Source: Sparassis latifolia
Lineage: Eukaryota > Basidiomycota > Agaricomycetes > Polyporales > Sparassidaceae
NCBI GenBank assembly: GCA_018466975.1
Contig: CM031561.1
Coordinates: 1,736,001-1,800,000 of the forward strand
Length of the DNA: 64,000 nucleotides
Direction of reading: 5' to 3'
This document shows, one piece after another, positions 12,182 through 23,882 of this stretch (its first letter is position 1; the number at the start of each line of letters is the position of its first letter). Under the pieces are notes generated by a model that made no database searches, was not told where the DNA came from, and was given only the letters and a program-made list of their open reading frames with translations. Made by a program: the position numbers and the translations under genes.

Positions 12182-12333
12182 TTGAGGGAAATGGGGAGCC
12201 TATGGCCAGGATAAACCTGCCTTTCTCTGCATAAATTATAGACAAATAATGTCAGATAACGGCCAGAAAGTCCTGATAGGATTTAGAGAGGGAAATTTTA
12301 ACTGACCTTGGTGGAAGGTTGAAGTTGACCGCG

Positions 12334-12339
12334 ACGCGT
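12334..12339. promoter_or_regulatory. MCB-type element (ACGCGT) between haspin and PSF2
   Basis: ACGCGT, the core of the MluI cell-cycle box bound by MBF in fungi, lies inside the 288-base region shared by the haspin and PSF2 genes, with a CACGTG six bases further on. Both flanking genes are cell-cycle genes. The six-base word is short and also occurs elsewhere in the window, so function is inference. Confidence 0.4.
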
Positions 12340-12469
12340 CGTATCACGTGCACTGTACATCGATCGCGATTTGGGCGTCAACAGCCGTCAATAACGCGCT
12401 CGACCGCGTCTGTCACGCTGTCACCACTTTAGTGTCTGCATATTGCATTTTACTCAAAAGGCGTACATC

Positions 12470-13286
12470 ATGGCCTTACCGGCATCCTTGCGTACATCTG
12501 TGTCTCCAGCAGAACTGGAGCTCATAGCCTGCGAGCAGCTCGTCGAAATTATTCCCCTGGTCACGATGGACCGAACCGTTTTCATTTCTGTGCAGTACAC
12601 GCTTTACCTTACTTCCTACGAAAGAGAAATTCTCACCCGTGAATGACACAGGGATCATACGGGCCACTCCGCCCGCCATCGAAGTGCAAGATACCCATAT
12701 GGATGGCCACAAACCTAAAACTCAAGAAGAAGTGCCATATCGTACCACCAGATTGGCTGAACGTCGGTGCGTTCTGGTAGTGGGTTTGAGCGTCACCGGC
12801 GACTCCTGCTGACATTCACCATCGCAGATTTCTTGCAAGATCGATTAACGCGTGAAACTACGGAGCAGGCGTTCAGCGAGCTTCCGTTTCGCTTCGCCGA
12901 AGTAGCTAAGGTGCTGCTGGATGTGTGCGTCTCTTATCTCTCGCTCTGACGGTTGATGTCGCATCTAACGGGGCTGCATCTGCGCTTGTTGCAGTGCTCC
13001 AGACGACTTCCCAAACACAGACAAAATTCGTGCACTGCTACAAGACATTCGCGAGGCGCGACAAGCCAAAAGTCGAGCAGGTCTCTCGAAGCTCGACCAC
13101 AGCGAACTCAGCGTAAGTTCTCATTTCGTATAATTCGCAGAGTAACATAACCCTGACACTGTGCAGCTTCCAAATTTATGCTCTATGGAAATTAACGAGA
13201 TCCGTCCCTTCTTCGTCCGTGCCATGGGTGTGCTCACGCAGCTGGTGCGAGAGCCCGAAGCGCGACAGATGCACCAGGAGGAATAA
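12470..13286 (+). CDS. PSF2: DNA replication complex GINS subunit PSF2
   Basis: One of the four GINS subunits, which with Cdc45 and MCM2-7 form the replicative helicase in the nucleus. Exons 12470-12589, 12652-12766, 12828-12924, 12995-13112 and 13167-13286 join in frame to 189 residues, the usual Psf2 size. Landmarks are LELIACEQLVEIIP at the N-terminus, GSYGPLRPPSKCKIPIWMA, the LKLKKKCHIVPPDWL block, the FxELPFRFAEVAKVLLDV helix and MEINEIRPFFVRAM near the C-terminus, all characteristic of Psf2. An AATAAA overlaps the stop codon. It shares a short divergent promoter with haspin. Confidence 0.95.
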
Positions 13287-13452
13287 AGTTCAATGTCAAT
13301 ACATTATCCTGATGTCCCCGTGTGTATCCTATAGAACACTGTAGCAATAACTTGGTATACAACAAGGAAGGTGGCTTGAAGCAAACGGTGACACTGAGAG
13401 CGTCGGAGGTCGTAAGCGTATTTGAGGTTTGCTGCTGCAGGTAACGGTTAGT

Positions 13453-16400
13453 TCATGCCTTCTGTGCTAGTAGCTTCTTCAGCTCCTCGATCTGCTCCTT
13501 CAGATCCCGCACCTCTCTAAGGATTACAGCCTCGCTCGACTGCAGGCCCGTCAATGGGCATAGTCAGCCTACTCATCCACGTACAGGCGAAATCACGACC
13601 CACATGGGTGGTATCCGGGAACTCCTTCACCAGTGCCTCGAACGGCACCTTGCTGATCCTGAGTCCCCGCTCCGCATCGACCACTGCGACCTCCGGGTTC
13701 TGCACCTGCGCGTCGTCCTCGCTGTCCTCATCAGGGTAGCTCAGCCAGTCCTTCACCCACTTGTTCTTGGCGGGATCGAGCTCGGACTCGTACACCACGA
13801 TCATGGACAGCGGGACGACGAACAGTACTAGCATGACGTAGCGGTTGATCTGTGTGCCGTAATATGCGTTAAATTAGGCGGAGACTACAGGGCACTGCAG
13901 ACTGTACCTTCGAGTACGCCTTTGTGCTAACGAAAAATCTAAGATACGGTATAAGCAGAGAACTCACCCGAAGGTAATTCGGTAAGCATACTCGAACGGC
14001 GCTATGAGAAAGGTCTCAATGAGATTGAACGGCGCAGGATAGGCGTAATCATCAGGCGCCCTGAGCATCCCAACCACTTTGCCGGCGAAGTAAGTGAGAT
14101 ATTGGGCCGCGGCATCTTCTATTACCTTGAAACCAAATGGTAAAAGGTTCAGTGAGAGTAATTAATCGCGGAACTGACTCACATCATCATATGCAGAAGA
14201 GAACAAAGAGATGAGAACGTTCAGGAGGATGAGAGTGGTCGCAACATTCCATCTGTGACACTTCTTCCTCAGTAACGATCAGACAAGAACACTGGTAATT
14301 ACCCACAGATAATATAGCAGTTGTCCGGAGGGGCTATTGAAAGAATGTTAGGGATAAATGCTGCTGATGCGCGTAACGCTTGCTTGCAAACCTAGCGGAG
14401 AACTTCTGATAATCTGGTGATCTGCGCAGCAATGTGAATGGAGTGACACCGAGGACATGGGCGATACAAGACATACTGCAACAGAGATTGTACTAGCACA
14501 TGCATAACCTGCAATGGGAAACAGTTGGATTTGAGGATCTAGAAAATACGCGGCTAAGGTAACACACCTCGTACGGATGATCAGCCTGTCCATCTGCCGC
14601 ATCCAGGGCATACAGTCCTTGCAGAAAACCTATCCCTAGTAGTGCAAGCAGCTGGATAGAAAACATACCGTTTTGAACAAAGGAAGCGCAAAAATAAAGA
14701 CGCACTCCGAAGAAAATTCCTGACTCCTTGAGCATCCGGGCAACACATATCTGCATTGTGCCCACGAACCTATACAGGGAGAAGTGCTAGATATGAGCCG
14801 ATTGCCGAATCTACTCAGCGCAACTAACGAACTTAAAACCGTCGAATATAGGGATAAGTTCTAAGAGAGATCGGTGAGAAAAGTCTGGTATGCTTTATAC
14901 CGGATTAAACTTACTCATCCTGCGGGGAGAACATCCAAATTATCCTAAGTCGGTCTTCGAACAAAGAACCAAAGCACACACCAAATGAGTGGGGCAACAA
15001 AACTCAGGCACTGGAAACTGCGTGTACGCAACATGACACTCTGAGGGTCTGCCGCAGCAATTCCCCAAACACGAAGTATGAATGCAGCAAGGAGCAGCGA
15101 GTCTGTGAGGAAGGACACCACGTGCCAGAAGCCTAGTGCTCGCCATGAGACGAATAGTAGCAGCTGGTAGATCTACAGCGCAGCGGGTCTCAAAGATATT
15201 CTCTCCAGGAGGATGACCGTGAAATCACCTTGTGCAAATCTAGAAAGCATTATCTCAGTACCGACGCATGAAAACGTGGTTCGGCGGGCATACCTTCGAA
15301 TGAAAACGACAACGCCAGGATGTACATGATGATTTCCCAGGCTTCAAAATCGGAGTGGTCTGGATTTAGCTTATCCAATGGTTCGCGGACTGCATTTCAA
15401 AGACACGACGGTTAGTGAGGGTGGCACAGAGAACTACAACGAATATACGTACCAGCCTGAGAGTACGCAATTAGGAAGAGAAACCACACGATGATCCGGA
15501 ACATATTCAGATACCTACGATTAGATAAATAAACTGCATTGCTTTGTTAGTAAGGCTTAGTTGCTGACCGTGGAACCCCCATGCGAGAAGGATCAAGGTG
15601 CTCCCAAAAGCTGCTGAACGAATGTTTGTATGGTACAACTAGTAATGCGAATTGAAATCTGCACCGGAAGAAATGATAATGCGCGGACTACTTACATTTT
15701 GTTTCACCATCTTTGTCGCGTTTCTGTATCAACTCTCCGCGCCAGATATCGTCGACGACTAACGGCTTGTGTCAGAAAAGCGCCAACCCAATTAGTGATG
15801 ATACTACTGACCTGCTTGGGCTTCGCTCGATGACAGGAATATAATACTATCATGTTTGCATGACGTCAGTCTCAAAATCGCAGTCGTGATGGGCAACGTA
15901 CCAATGTGAATCGATAGCTAACTCAAGCGCACTGGCATTCTCACTCATATCACCGTCAGGTTCGCTATGCCTGAACCGAGTAGACAGCATATGGCTGATC
16001 CTGTCTGGTCCTGCCTGATGGACAACTCGTCGCGCAAGTACCTCACAAGCAGTCGCTTGACGAGACATGGGTCAAAATGGCCGCTCAACGTCTTAAGCTA
16101 AGCCACGCATACCTCTGCAAGTGTTTTCTTCGTAATCTGCAGGGTTGTGGTTGGCATCCCATCGGAAGTCCTTGTGTGCGCGTAGCAAACAGTACGGCAA
16201 CTGCGGTAGATAATAGGCACGAAGAAATATCTGAAGATTTTCGCGAGGTTACGTACAGCATCCAAAAAATCTCCTGCTGCATCGATATATGCAGAGATGA
16301 CCTGCAGCGTGATAACTCTGCTTGTGGGGTCGTTTATGCTTTCAACTGGGACTTCGACTGGTAATAGCTTCAGCGTAAGCACGCGTAACCGCCTAATCAA

Positions 16401-16542
16401 ACCTGACAAAATGCTAATGAGCAACTGATTTGAGGGACAGAGCAGACCGGTTCTGACTGGTGAGCGTGTCCGGGGAAGGGGGGGTAGAGTAAGGAGATAG
16501 AGTCGAGAGGTCTTCGCCATTATGCTCGTCGTCACGCATCAT
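13453..16542 (-). CDS. Yvc1-type TRP calcium channel
   Basis: Homologue of the vacuolar TRP cation channel Yvc1, which releases calcium from the vacuole. The gene is cut into many small exons. From the N-terminus: a short serine/proline leader starting MMRDDEHNG, the block LIRRLRVLTLKLLPVEV...ESINDPTSRVIT, LPYCLLRAHKDFRWDANHNPADY, CEVLARRVVH, then several hydrophobic segments (GSTLILLAWGFH, MFRIIVWFLFLIAY, IIMYILALSFSF) and the pore-proximal WNVATTLILLNVLISLFSSAYDD. The C-terminal part has RISKVPFEALVKEFPDTTH and a short coiled coil ending EELKKLLAQKA. One 31-base exon near 14300-14330 does not rejoin in frame as I read it, so the middle exon borders are provisional. Divergent from ARPC3. Confidence 0.85.
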
Positions 16543-16781
16543 GTTGTACAAGATAATTATCAGGTTAGAAAATCAAGTAGGTCGTACAGCAGATAAGTCA
16601 GAGTGGTGAAGCTGTAGAGACCATGAAAGTAACTAGCTAAGGAAGGCCTAAGGATGTGCCAACTTAGACGCCTAAGTACTGGTAATAGCGCCCGGTATAA
16701 TGCCACGTGATCGAGGGTCTACCGTACGTTCAGCAGCAACGCAGTAAAGCACAGTCACAACTCCACCCAGTGTTCGTTACT

Positions 16782-17499
16782 ATGCCGGTATGTATCCGAA
16801 TTACAGCAGAAGACATATTCTTACCCGGGAGTTTAGGCGTACCACTCGTCTTACAATGAGGAACCAGATATCCGTCTCGTTGGGAATATGGCTCTCCTCC
16901 CAATCAAGACCAAAATCCGCGGTCCTGCGCCACTAGGTACGTGTATAATATGCGCAGGAGAATACCTGATGGGCCGTGTCTCACTGTCACTCTCAAAGCT
17001 GATCCATCACAAGCCGATGTAATCGACGAGACACTCGACCTCTTCCGCGCCAACTCTCTCTTCCGTAATTTCGAGATCAAGGGCCCTGCAGATCGCCTTC
17101 TTATAATTCTCATTCTCTTCGTCTCCGACTGCCTCGCCAAAATTGGCTCAGCGCGTACCGTTCCCAGCCAGCTCGAGGCAGGCAAGACCCTCAACACGCT
17201 CTCCGTGGACAACTTCCCCATACCCGGCGATGCCAATTTTGTGCTGAACGCTCATTATGCGCCACCAGGGAGCAGGGCGGATGCAGGTATGCCATCATCA
17301 TGACCAGACACCGATACTCTACATCACGTCTCTGTGCCCGTTTACCCCAGATTATCTACGGCAATACTTGACGCAGGCTCGCCAAGAGCTGGCGGCGCGT
17401 CTAGTGGAGAAGTTGTACGCAGATGGGACCGGCAAACCCAGCAAATGGTGGATGTCGTTCCAAAAGAGGCGATTCATGAGTAGAAGCACGGGTGTATGA
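16782..17499 (+). CDS. Arp2/3 complex subunit 3 (p21-Arc, ARPC3)
   Basis: Subunit of the seven-protein Arp2/3 complex that nucleates branched actin in the cytoplasm. Exons 16782-16787 (only two codons), 16837-16936, 16999-17286 and 17351-17499 join to 180 residues, as expected. Landmarks are [13 protein letters not shown] at the start, [48 protein letters not shown], the [21 protein letters not shown] helix and the C-terminal [12 protein letters not shown]. The tiny first exon with a strong GTATGT donor is unusual but keeps the conserved N-terminus. Divergent from the TRP channel gene, about 240 bases between start codons. Confidence 0.94.
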
Positions 17500-17624
17500 G
17501 AGTTCATCAGGAGGATGTATCACTATCAACATTTGTAACACGAGTTACACCTTCATTTTTGCTTCTAAGACACTACATCTGCGGTAAAACAACAACATAT
17601 TCTAATTGACATCGGTCACACATA

Positions 17625-19277
17625 TCAAGGCTTGCGTCTCCTCTCATTTGGGTTTTTCTTGCCGTACCCTATGACAGGCATGTCCCCATCCATCCCTCTG
17701 CTCCGCATGGTTCTTCCCTTGCCTCCTGTCCCTGTGCTCAGAATTTCTGGCACCCAGTCAGGATCCATCCAGCTCCCCAGGACTGCCCCGCCCTCACCCA
17801 TCTGCGCACCCCTACTTGCCGCGTTCAACAGCCGCCGTTCCTCCCGATCTCGTTTCCCATCTGCACGTTTCTTAGCGCGCACCCACGCCGTCTGGTCTTC
17901 TCGGAGGATCAAGCCTTCTCCAGGTCCTGTCTTCGCAGACCCTGGCTTGGGCGCTGGTATCGAATAGATCGTACCGCGCGTTTTGTACTGGAAATTTTTC
18001 TTGAGATGCACCCGCATCGCGGGCGTGTCTGCGTTCGCATTTGGTGACGAGATGGTAACAGATGCGCGAAGGAGGGTAGGGTTTCCGCAAGATGGGCAGA
18101 ACTTCCGCGAAGAGTCCTTGCAGATTCTGACAAAGAGATCAGAATGATGTCTCGTGAATAAGAGCGAAAGAGCGTACTTGAAACAAGCATGACACCGAAG
18201 CACCCAGCTCTTCACTCGTTCTATCCGCTTCCCCTCTACGCCGACGAGACCCAGGCCCATCTGCAAGAGCACGTTCTGCATAGCAAAATCGGCGGTCATG
18301 CATCCTACGGGAATTGTTTCCTGTTTGTCCTTGCCCTTTCGCCGCGTACCATCGGCAGATGGGAGAAGATCGAGGGCGCGCGACTTGTGCAATGCGACGT
18401 TCGACGGTGTGACCCATTCGCCTTCGCCATCGTCCGAGTCTGAGGGGTCTGCGTAAAGAGGTGGTGTGTCCGACCGTTGAGACGATGCCGGTGGTGCAGG
18501 ATCTGATGCGCGAGACGGAGAAGGAAGAAGCTCGGGTGCAGTCGAGGTATTTGCGGTGTCGTTCTGGACACAGGTCTCATCTTCTATTTTGTGCAACTCG
18601 ACATCAAGGGGCTCTTGTTCAGCGGCGTCATCTTTAGCCTCCTCTTCAACGCGTGTATCGTCGAGCAGATGTTGCGGATCTTCAACTATATCATTCTCTT
18701 CTGACGAAGAGAGTTTCTGGAGGTTGTTCGACGATTTCGTCATCAACTGGCTCGGCTTTCTCAGTTGCATCCTGTGGCTCTGGCTCCGAAGTGGATGGGC
18801 CAGAAGAAGACACAGTCTCCTGCAACAGAATTTTAGTGATTGATCAGAGGACGGAACACTCAGGTCAACTTTTTCTGATAGTTCATTCGCCATGGCCTCT
18901 TCTTGCGCGTCCAGACCGTAAGTTAATGCCAAGATACATAAATCAGCATGTGAGAGGACGGAGTAGTCTCCAGTCTTCTTCGCAAACTGGATCACTATCG
19001 GCACAATGCTTTTCGATCACCACAGAAGCGCAGCAGGGCTACGCAACGTACCATATGCCAAAGATGCAGTGTCAGGGCCCTTCACCTCTATGCGCACACC
19101 GGCGGACAATCCAAGACGTTCAAAATGCTCTCGGGCATGCTTGTCCTTCAATTCGTCGAGAACCTGGGGTACGGTGTAGTATGTCTCCGCCAACCCGCGT
19201 AGGGGAGACAAAGATAGCAGGGGTCCAGCATCGAGAACAAGGTGCTTGCACGCTGGTTTTGAGGATGAGGTCGCCAT
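17625..19277 (-). CDS. NOB1: NOB1-type 20S pre-rRNA endonuclease (PIN domain)
   Basis: Cleaves 20S pre-rRNA at the 3' end of 18S rRNA in late pre-40S ribosomes. The N-terminal PIN domain shows LVLDAGPLLS with the metal-binding aspartate, then TVPQVLDELKD and, after an intron (19051-18995), VIQFAKKTGDYSVLSHADL. The C-terminal zinc ribbon is CHAC...CPSCG across the intron 18177-18127. Further conserved blocks are MTADFAMQNVLLQMGLGLVG and the TRGTIYSIP and RAKKRADGK segments. The acidic linker between domains is hard to splice. A natural acidic sequence lies in a second frame, which two introns of about 50 and 52 bases (18873-18824 and roughly 18745-18694) would explain. The first true ATG is at 19277; in-frame codons upstream lack an ATG. 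Confidence 0.9.
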
Positions 19278-19309
19278 GAACGTCGACGGCAAGAGTCAAA
19301 ATCTCTGCA

Positions 19310-19316
19310 TGAGTCA
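19310..19316. promoter_or_regulatory. Gcn4/Cpc1-type site (TGAGTCA) between NOB1 and LEU2
   Basis: TGAGTCA, the consensus for Gcn4/Cpc1 of fungal general amino-acid control, overlaps the start of a CACGTG. It lies about 175 bases before the LEU2 start in the 213-base region shared with NOB1. The position fits regulation of leucine biosynthesis by amino-acid starvation. This is inference from motif and context. Confidence 0.45.
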
Positions 19317-19490
19317 CGTGCGACGCGACGGATGTCCGAGTCGCGAAGACTTCGGGAAGAAGACACGAAAAGTCATAAGACACAAACTCTCACTCGCTTT
19401 GCGCTGCTTTCTTCTACTAGGCTTGCTATCTCGTCCTTGTATCAACCCCGTCGCAGAACTCGCGTTCTTAATAAGTCCTCGTCGTTGAGC

Positions 19491-20861
<1,371 letters not shown>

Positions 20862-21329
20862 GCTGAATTTCCGCGGAGGAGGAAGTAAATTGTTTCAGGA
20901 TGAACGGATGAACAACCTGTCGACTAACAAACAATGTAAACACATAGCTAGCCTCACCATGTAGCCAAAGTTAAGTTGAGGAGGATAATGTACAGCTTGT
21001 CTGCGTCATAAACTTGGACATGCTCTGAAAACCTGACCCTCACTCCCGATTACGCTTGATCCTAGTATGGGGAACTGAGGTACCTGTAACAAAGTATGCC
21101 CAACCGATCCATACGACTGACATACAGCAGATATCTAGCTCGCTGGCATCTGAATAAATGCGGCGTGTGACTCGTACGCTGGCAACTGTTTTTTTGCGTG
21201 CCATTGGATCAAATCACCGTTAGAAAACCTAAAGAAATGGGATAAGGGTAACACAAATTCCCAAGTGACCTTCTGGTGTTCCCCCAAGTGCGCAGCATGG
21301 TGTGCCACGGACATGGAAGAAGGGATATC

Positions 21330-23488
21330 TCAGAACATATTAGCAAGCTTGCTTGCCGCCTCTCGTGCATCCAGCCTCGGCCTCGTCGGCTGCACCCTCA
21401 GCGAACCCGTCATGAGCGGTGCCCTTCCCATGCCCAGTGGGTCCAAACCGTCATCCGCAGGGGTCGCAGAGCGTCCATTCGCGAGACGAGCTGCGGGTGA
21501 TTCTCCGAGAGGACCCAGGGGAATTCACTAGTGGATGTGGCGCGGTGGCGACTGGTGCATGCAACGGCGAGTCAGGAGCGACCTTGGTTGAGGGCGCGGG
21601 GAGCGCGGCGGGGGTATCAAAAATGATGGCGAAAGCGGGGATACGGTAGACTTAATGAACATCGATTTGGTACCATCGACGAGTCGGCCGCCAAGAGGTG
21701 GTCCATCAAGTGGGTTGGACATGAACGAATTCTGGCTGGGAGCTGGCGACGACGGTCCGGCTCCAGGTGACTGGGGTGGTAGTGTATTTCTAAATGTGCT
21801 GGATGCAGAGGGGAGCGGCGACGACGAGAACGGGCTTGGTTGTGATGACCCGTTAACGGCAGAGATGGGTGCAGGCGCAGTAATGGGCGGGCCACGTAAC
21901 GTGTTGGACGGTGGGCCCGAGGCCGGGCGAGGGATTGGTTGTTTAGAGAAGTCCTCCAGTGGGGGGATGACGGTAGGCCGCGGGGCCGCAGTTTTCGCTG
22001 GAGGTGCTTTCTTCGAAGAATTGCTCACATCCGGTTTGAGTGCCTCCAGCTCCCGCAGCAACTGCCGCTCGTACATGATAGATGACCGGACGTGCTCGAC
22101 CAGAGCAGCAGTCACGTCTTCTGTGACAAGGCGGTTGTGCCTGTCCAGAGCGCGGTGCAGATTTTGAGATATGCCATCCGCTCGTCTCGCTAGAATCTGC
22201 TCGTACTTGTTCGCCTAGTTATTCCATGCTGAGGGTTATTTATGAAAGTTATAAAGTAGTAAACCAGACTTGCCTCTTCCATATCTTCTAGTGCTTCATC
22301 AACCTTGAGGGGATTGATGTTACTGCTCGCCTTCAATCGTTCCATGTTTCGCCGTTTCGAAATCGTGCTCTTGACGGCCGCTTGGTATTCCTCCAGCACA
22401 GCCGTCCGCTGTTGCAGGGTCTCTTTGGCTGACCGTGCATTCAGGCCCTGATAACCCAGCGAGTCACCGACGATAACGCATTCACTAATACCCTGAGCCT
22501 GGTCAAGATCTGCCACACTGTGCCACGCACGCCCTAGCTTCTGCAGAGCATGTCCCAGAGGTGGGTGCGCCTCCGTAGTTGCCACGTTCACCAGCTTGTT
22601 TCCCATCTCCGCACGGACGGATGCAAGCGCTGAGAATAGAGTGAGTATGCTAAGGAAACATACGTTCTGAGATACATACACTTTCTGACCTTTGCCATTT
22701 TGTCAATTGCTTTCGCTGCTTCAAGATACTGACCCTCGAGCTTTGTGAGCTCGAATCGCGCCCGCTGCAGCTCCTCATCTTCGTCAGGTACACGAGAACG
22801 AATCAGACTAAACCCAGACGACGCCTTGCGCCGGGTCGGGGTGGGTTGATACCCGAAGTCGCTCTCGATGAAGGAGCGAAGTTCCTCGTCGTTCAGCAAA
22901 ATGAGGTCCTCGCAGATACGTGACAACCATCGTTGGAGCATGATCTTTACGAGGCGGTCATCTTCCTCGTCCGTCGGAGCGGAAGTACGCGGAAGGGGGA
23001 GAGCAGGGACGATAGTCTGGGGGTTGTTGTTCACGACGGCATCATAGAACTGCTGGAACTCCAGATACGACCGCGACACATTACGATACGTGGTACCTGT
23101 AAAATTCGACAGGTTTGTCTGCAACGATGGGGTTCGCAAATGTCCTACAACACAACTGCGAGATGAATGCATTCACCTGGGCGTCCAATTTGACTAGGAT
23201 ATCTCTCCTATTCCTGTCCAAACCCGTTATCCTCACTCGAAGATACGGCTCCGCCTTCTCATATCTCGTACCATTCGAGGCGGTCGTAATGCAGGGGGAG
23301 ATCAAACCTGGTTCAGGCTGGCCATATATCTGCGGCTCCTTCCCATACAAGCCTGTCGGCGCATGGTGAGAGTGGGACGGGCGCGGGAGGTTCGGGATCG
23401 GAGAATTCGGACTGTGCGGTGTCGTTGGCCATGGCGGTTCCACTTCGTCTGTGCCAAAGCCCGAGCTGAGGGGATCGTACGTGGACAT
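21330..23488 (-). CDS. VPS17: Vps17-like PX/BAR sorting nexin of retromer
   Basis: Retromer membrane subunit that with Vps5 binds phosphoinositides and returns cargo receptors from endosomes to the Golgi. Exons 23488-23177, 23118-22680, 22629-22274 and from 22214. The PX domain runs from LRVRITGLDRNRRDI to about EELRSFIESDFGYQP, including RSYLEFQQFYDAV. The BAR region follows, with KLEGQYLEAAKAIDKMAKVRKS, then GYQGLNARSAKETLQQR and the helix before EANKYEQIL. The third intron has a GC donor (GAG|GCAAGT, 22273-22215), which alone keeps the frame. The proline-rich tail is readable in three frames. I place the end at 21330 because a natural Vps17-like terminus, RPRLDAREAASKLANMF, ends there; the splice sites joining it are unresolved. 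Confidence 0.85.
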
Positions 23489-23882
23489 CGCAGAGAGCTG
23501 AGAGCTCGCACGCCACTACGTAACGTTGTAAGCAAATTTGATCCGGAGAGGAGAAGAAATGGTGACAGTCGATGTTACTATGTACAAGCGCTGCGCGTCG
23601 TTCGCGTGGCTGCGGGGCGAATTATTCTCAGGAACGGACGGCGACGTCTTCGAACGCAAGTCTGATGTTCACAATTTACGAGAACTCAATGAGGATCTGC
23701 AAAGGAGCTGGATAAAAGCCAGACATTTTTTCTGGGAAAGCCGTAACGTAGGTACAACTCTTCACAGAGCCAATGCTCGTACAACAAATTAATCAATAAT
23801 TCACTATTTCCGCGGTCAGTAGAGCACTGACATAGCACTGTGTATGCAAGCACAACGTAAATGAATCATAAGGAGGAAGGTA

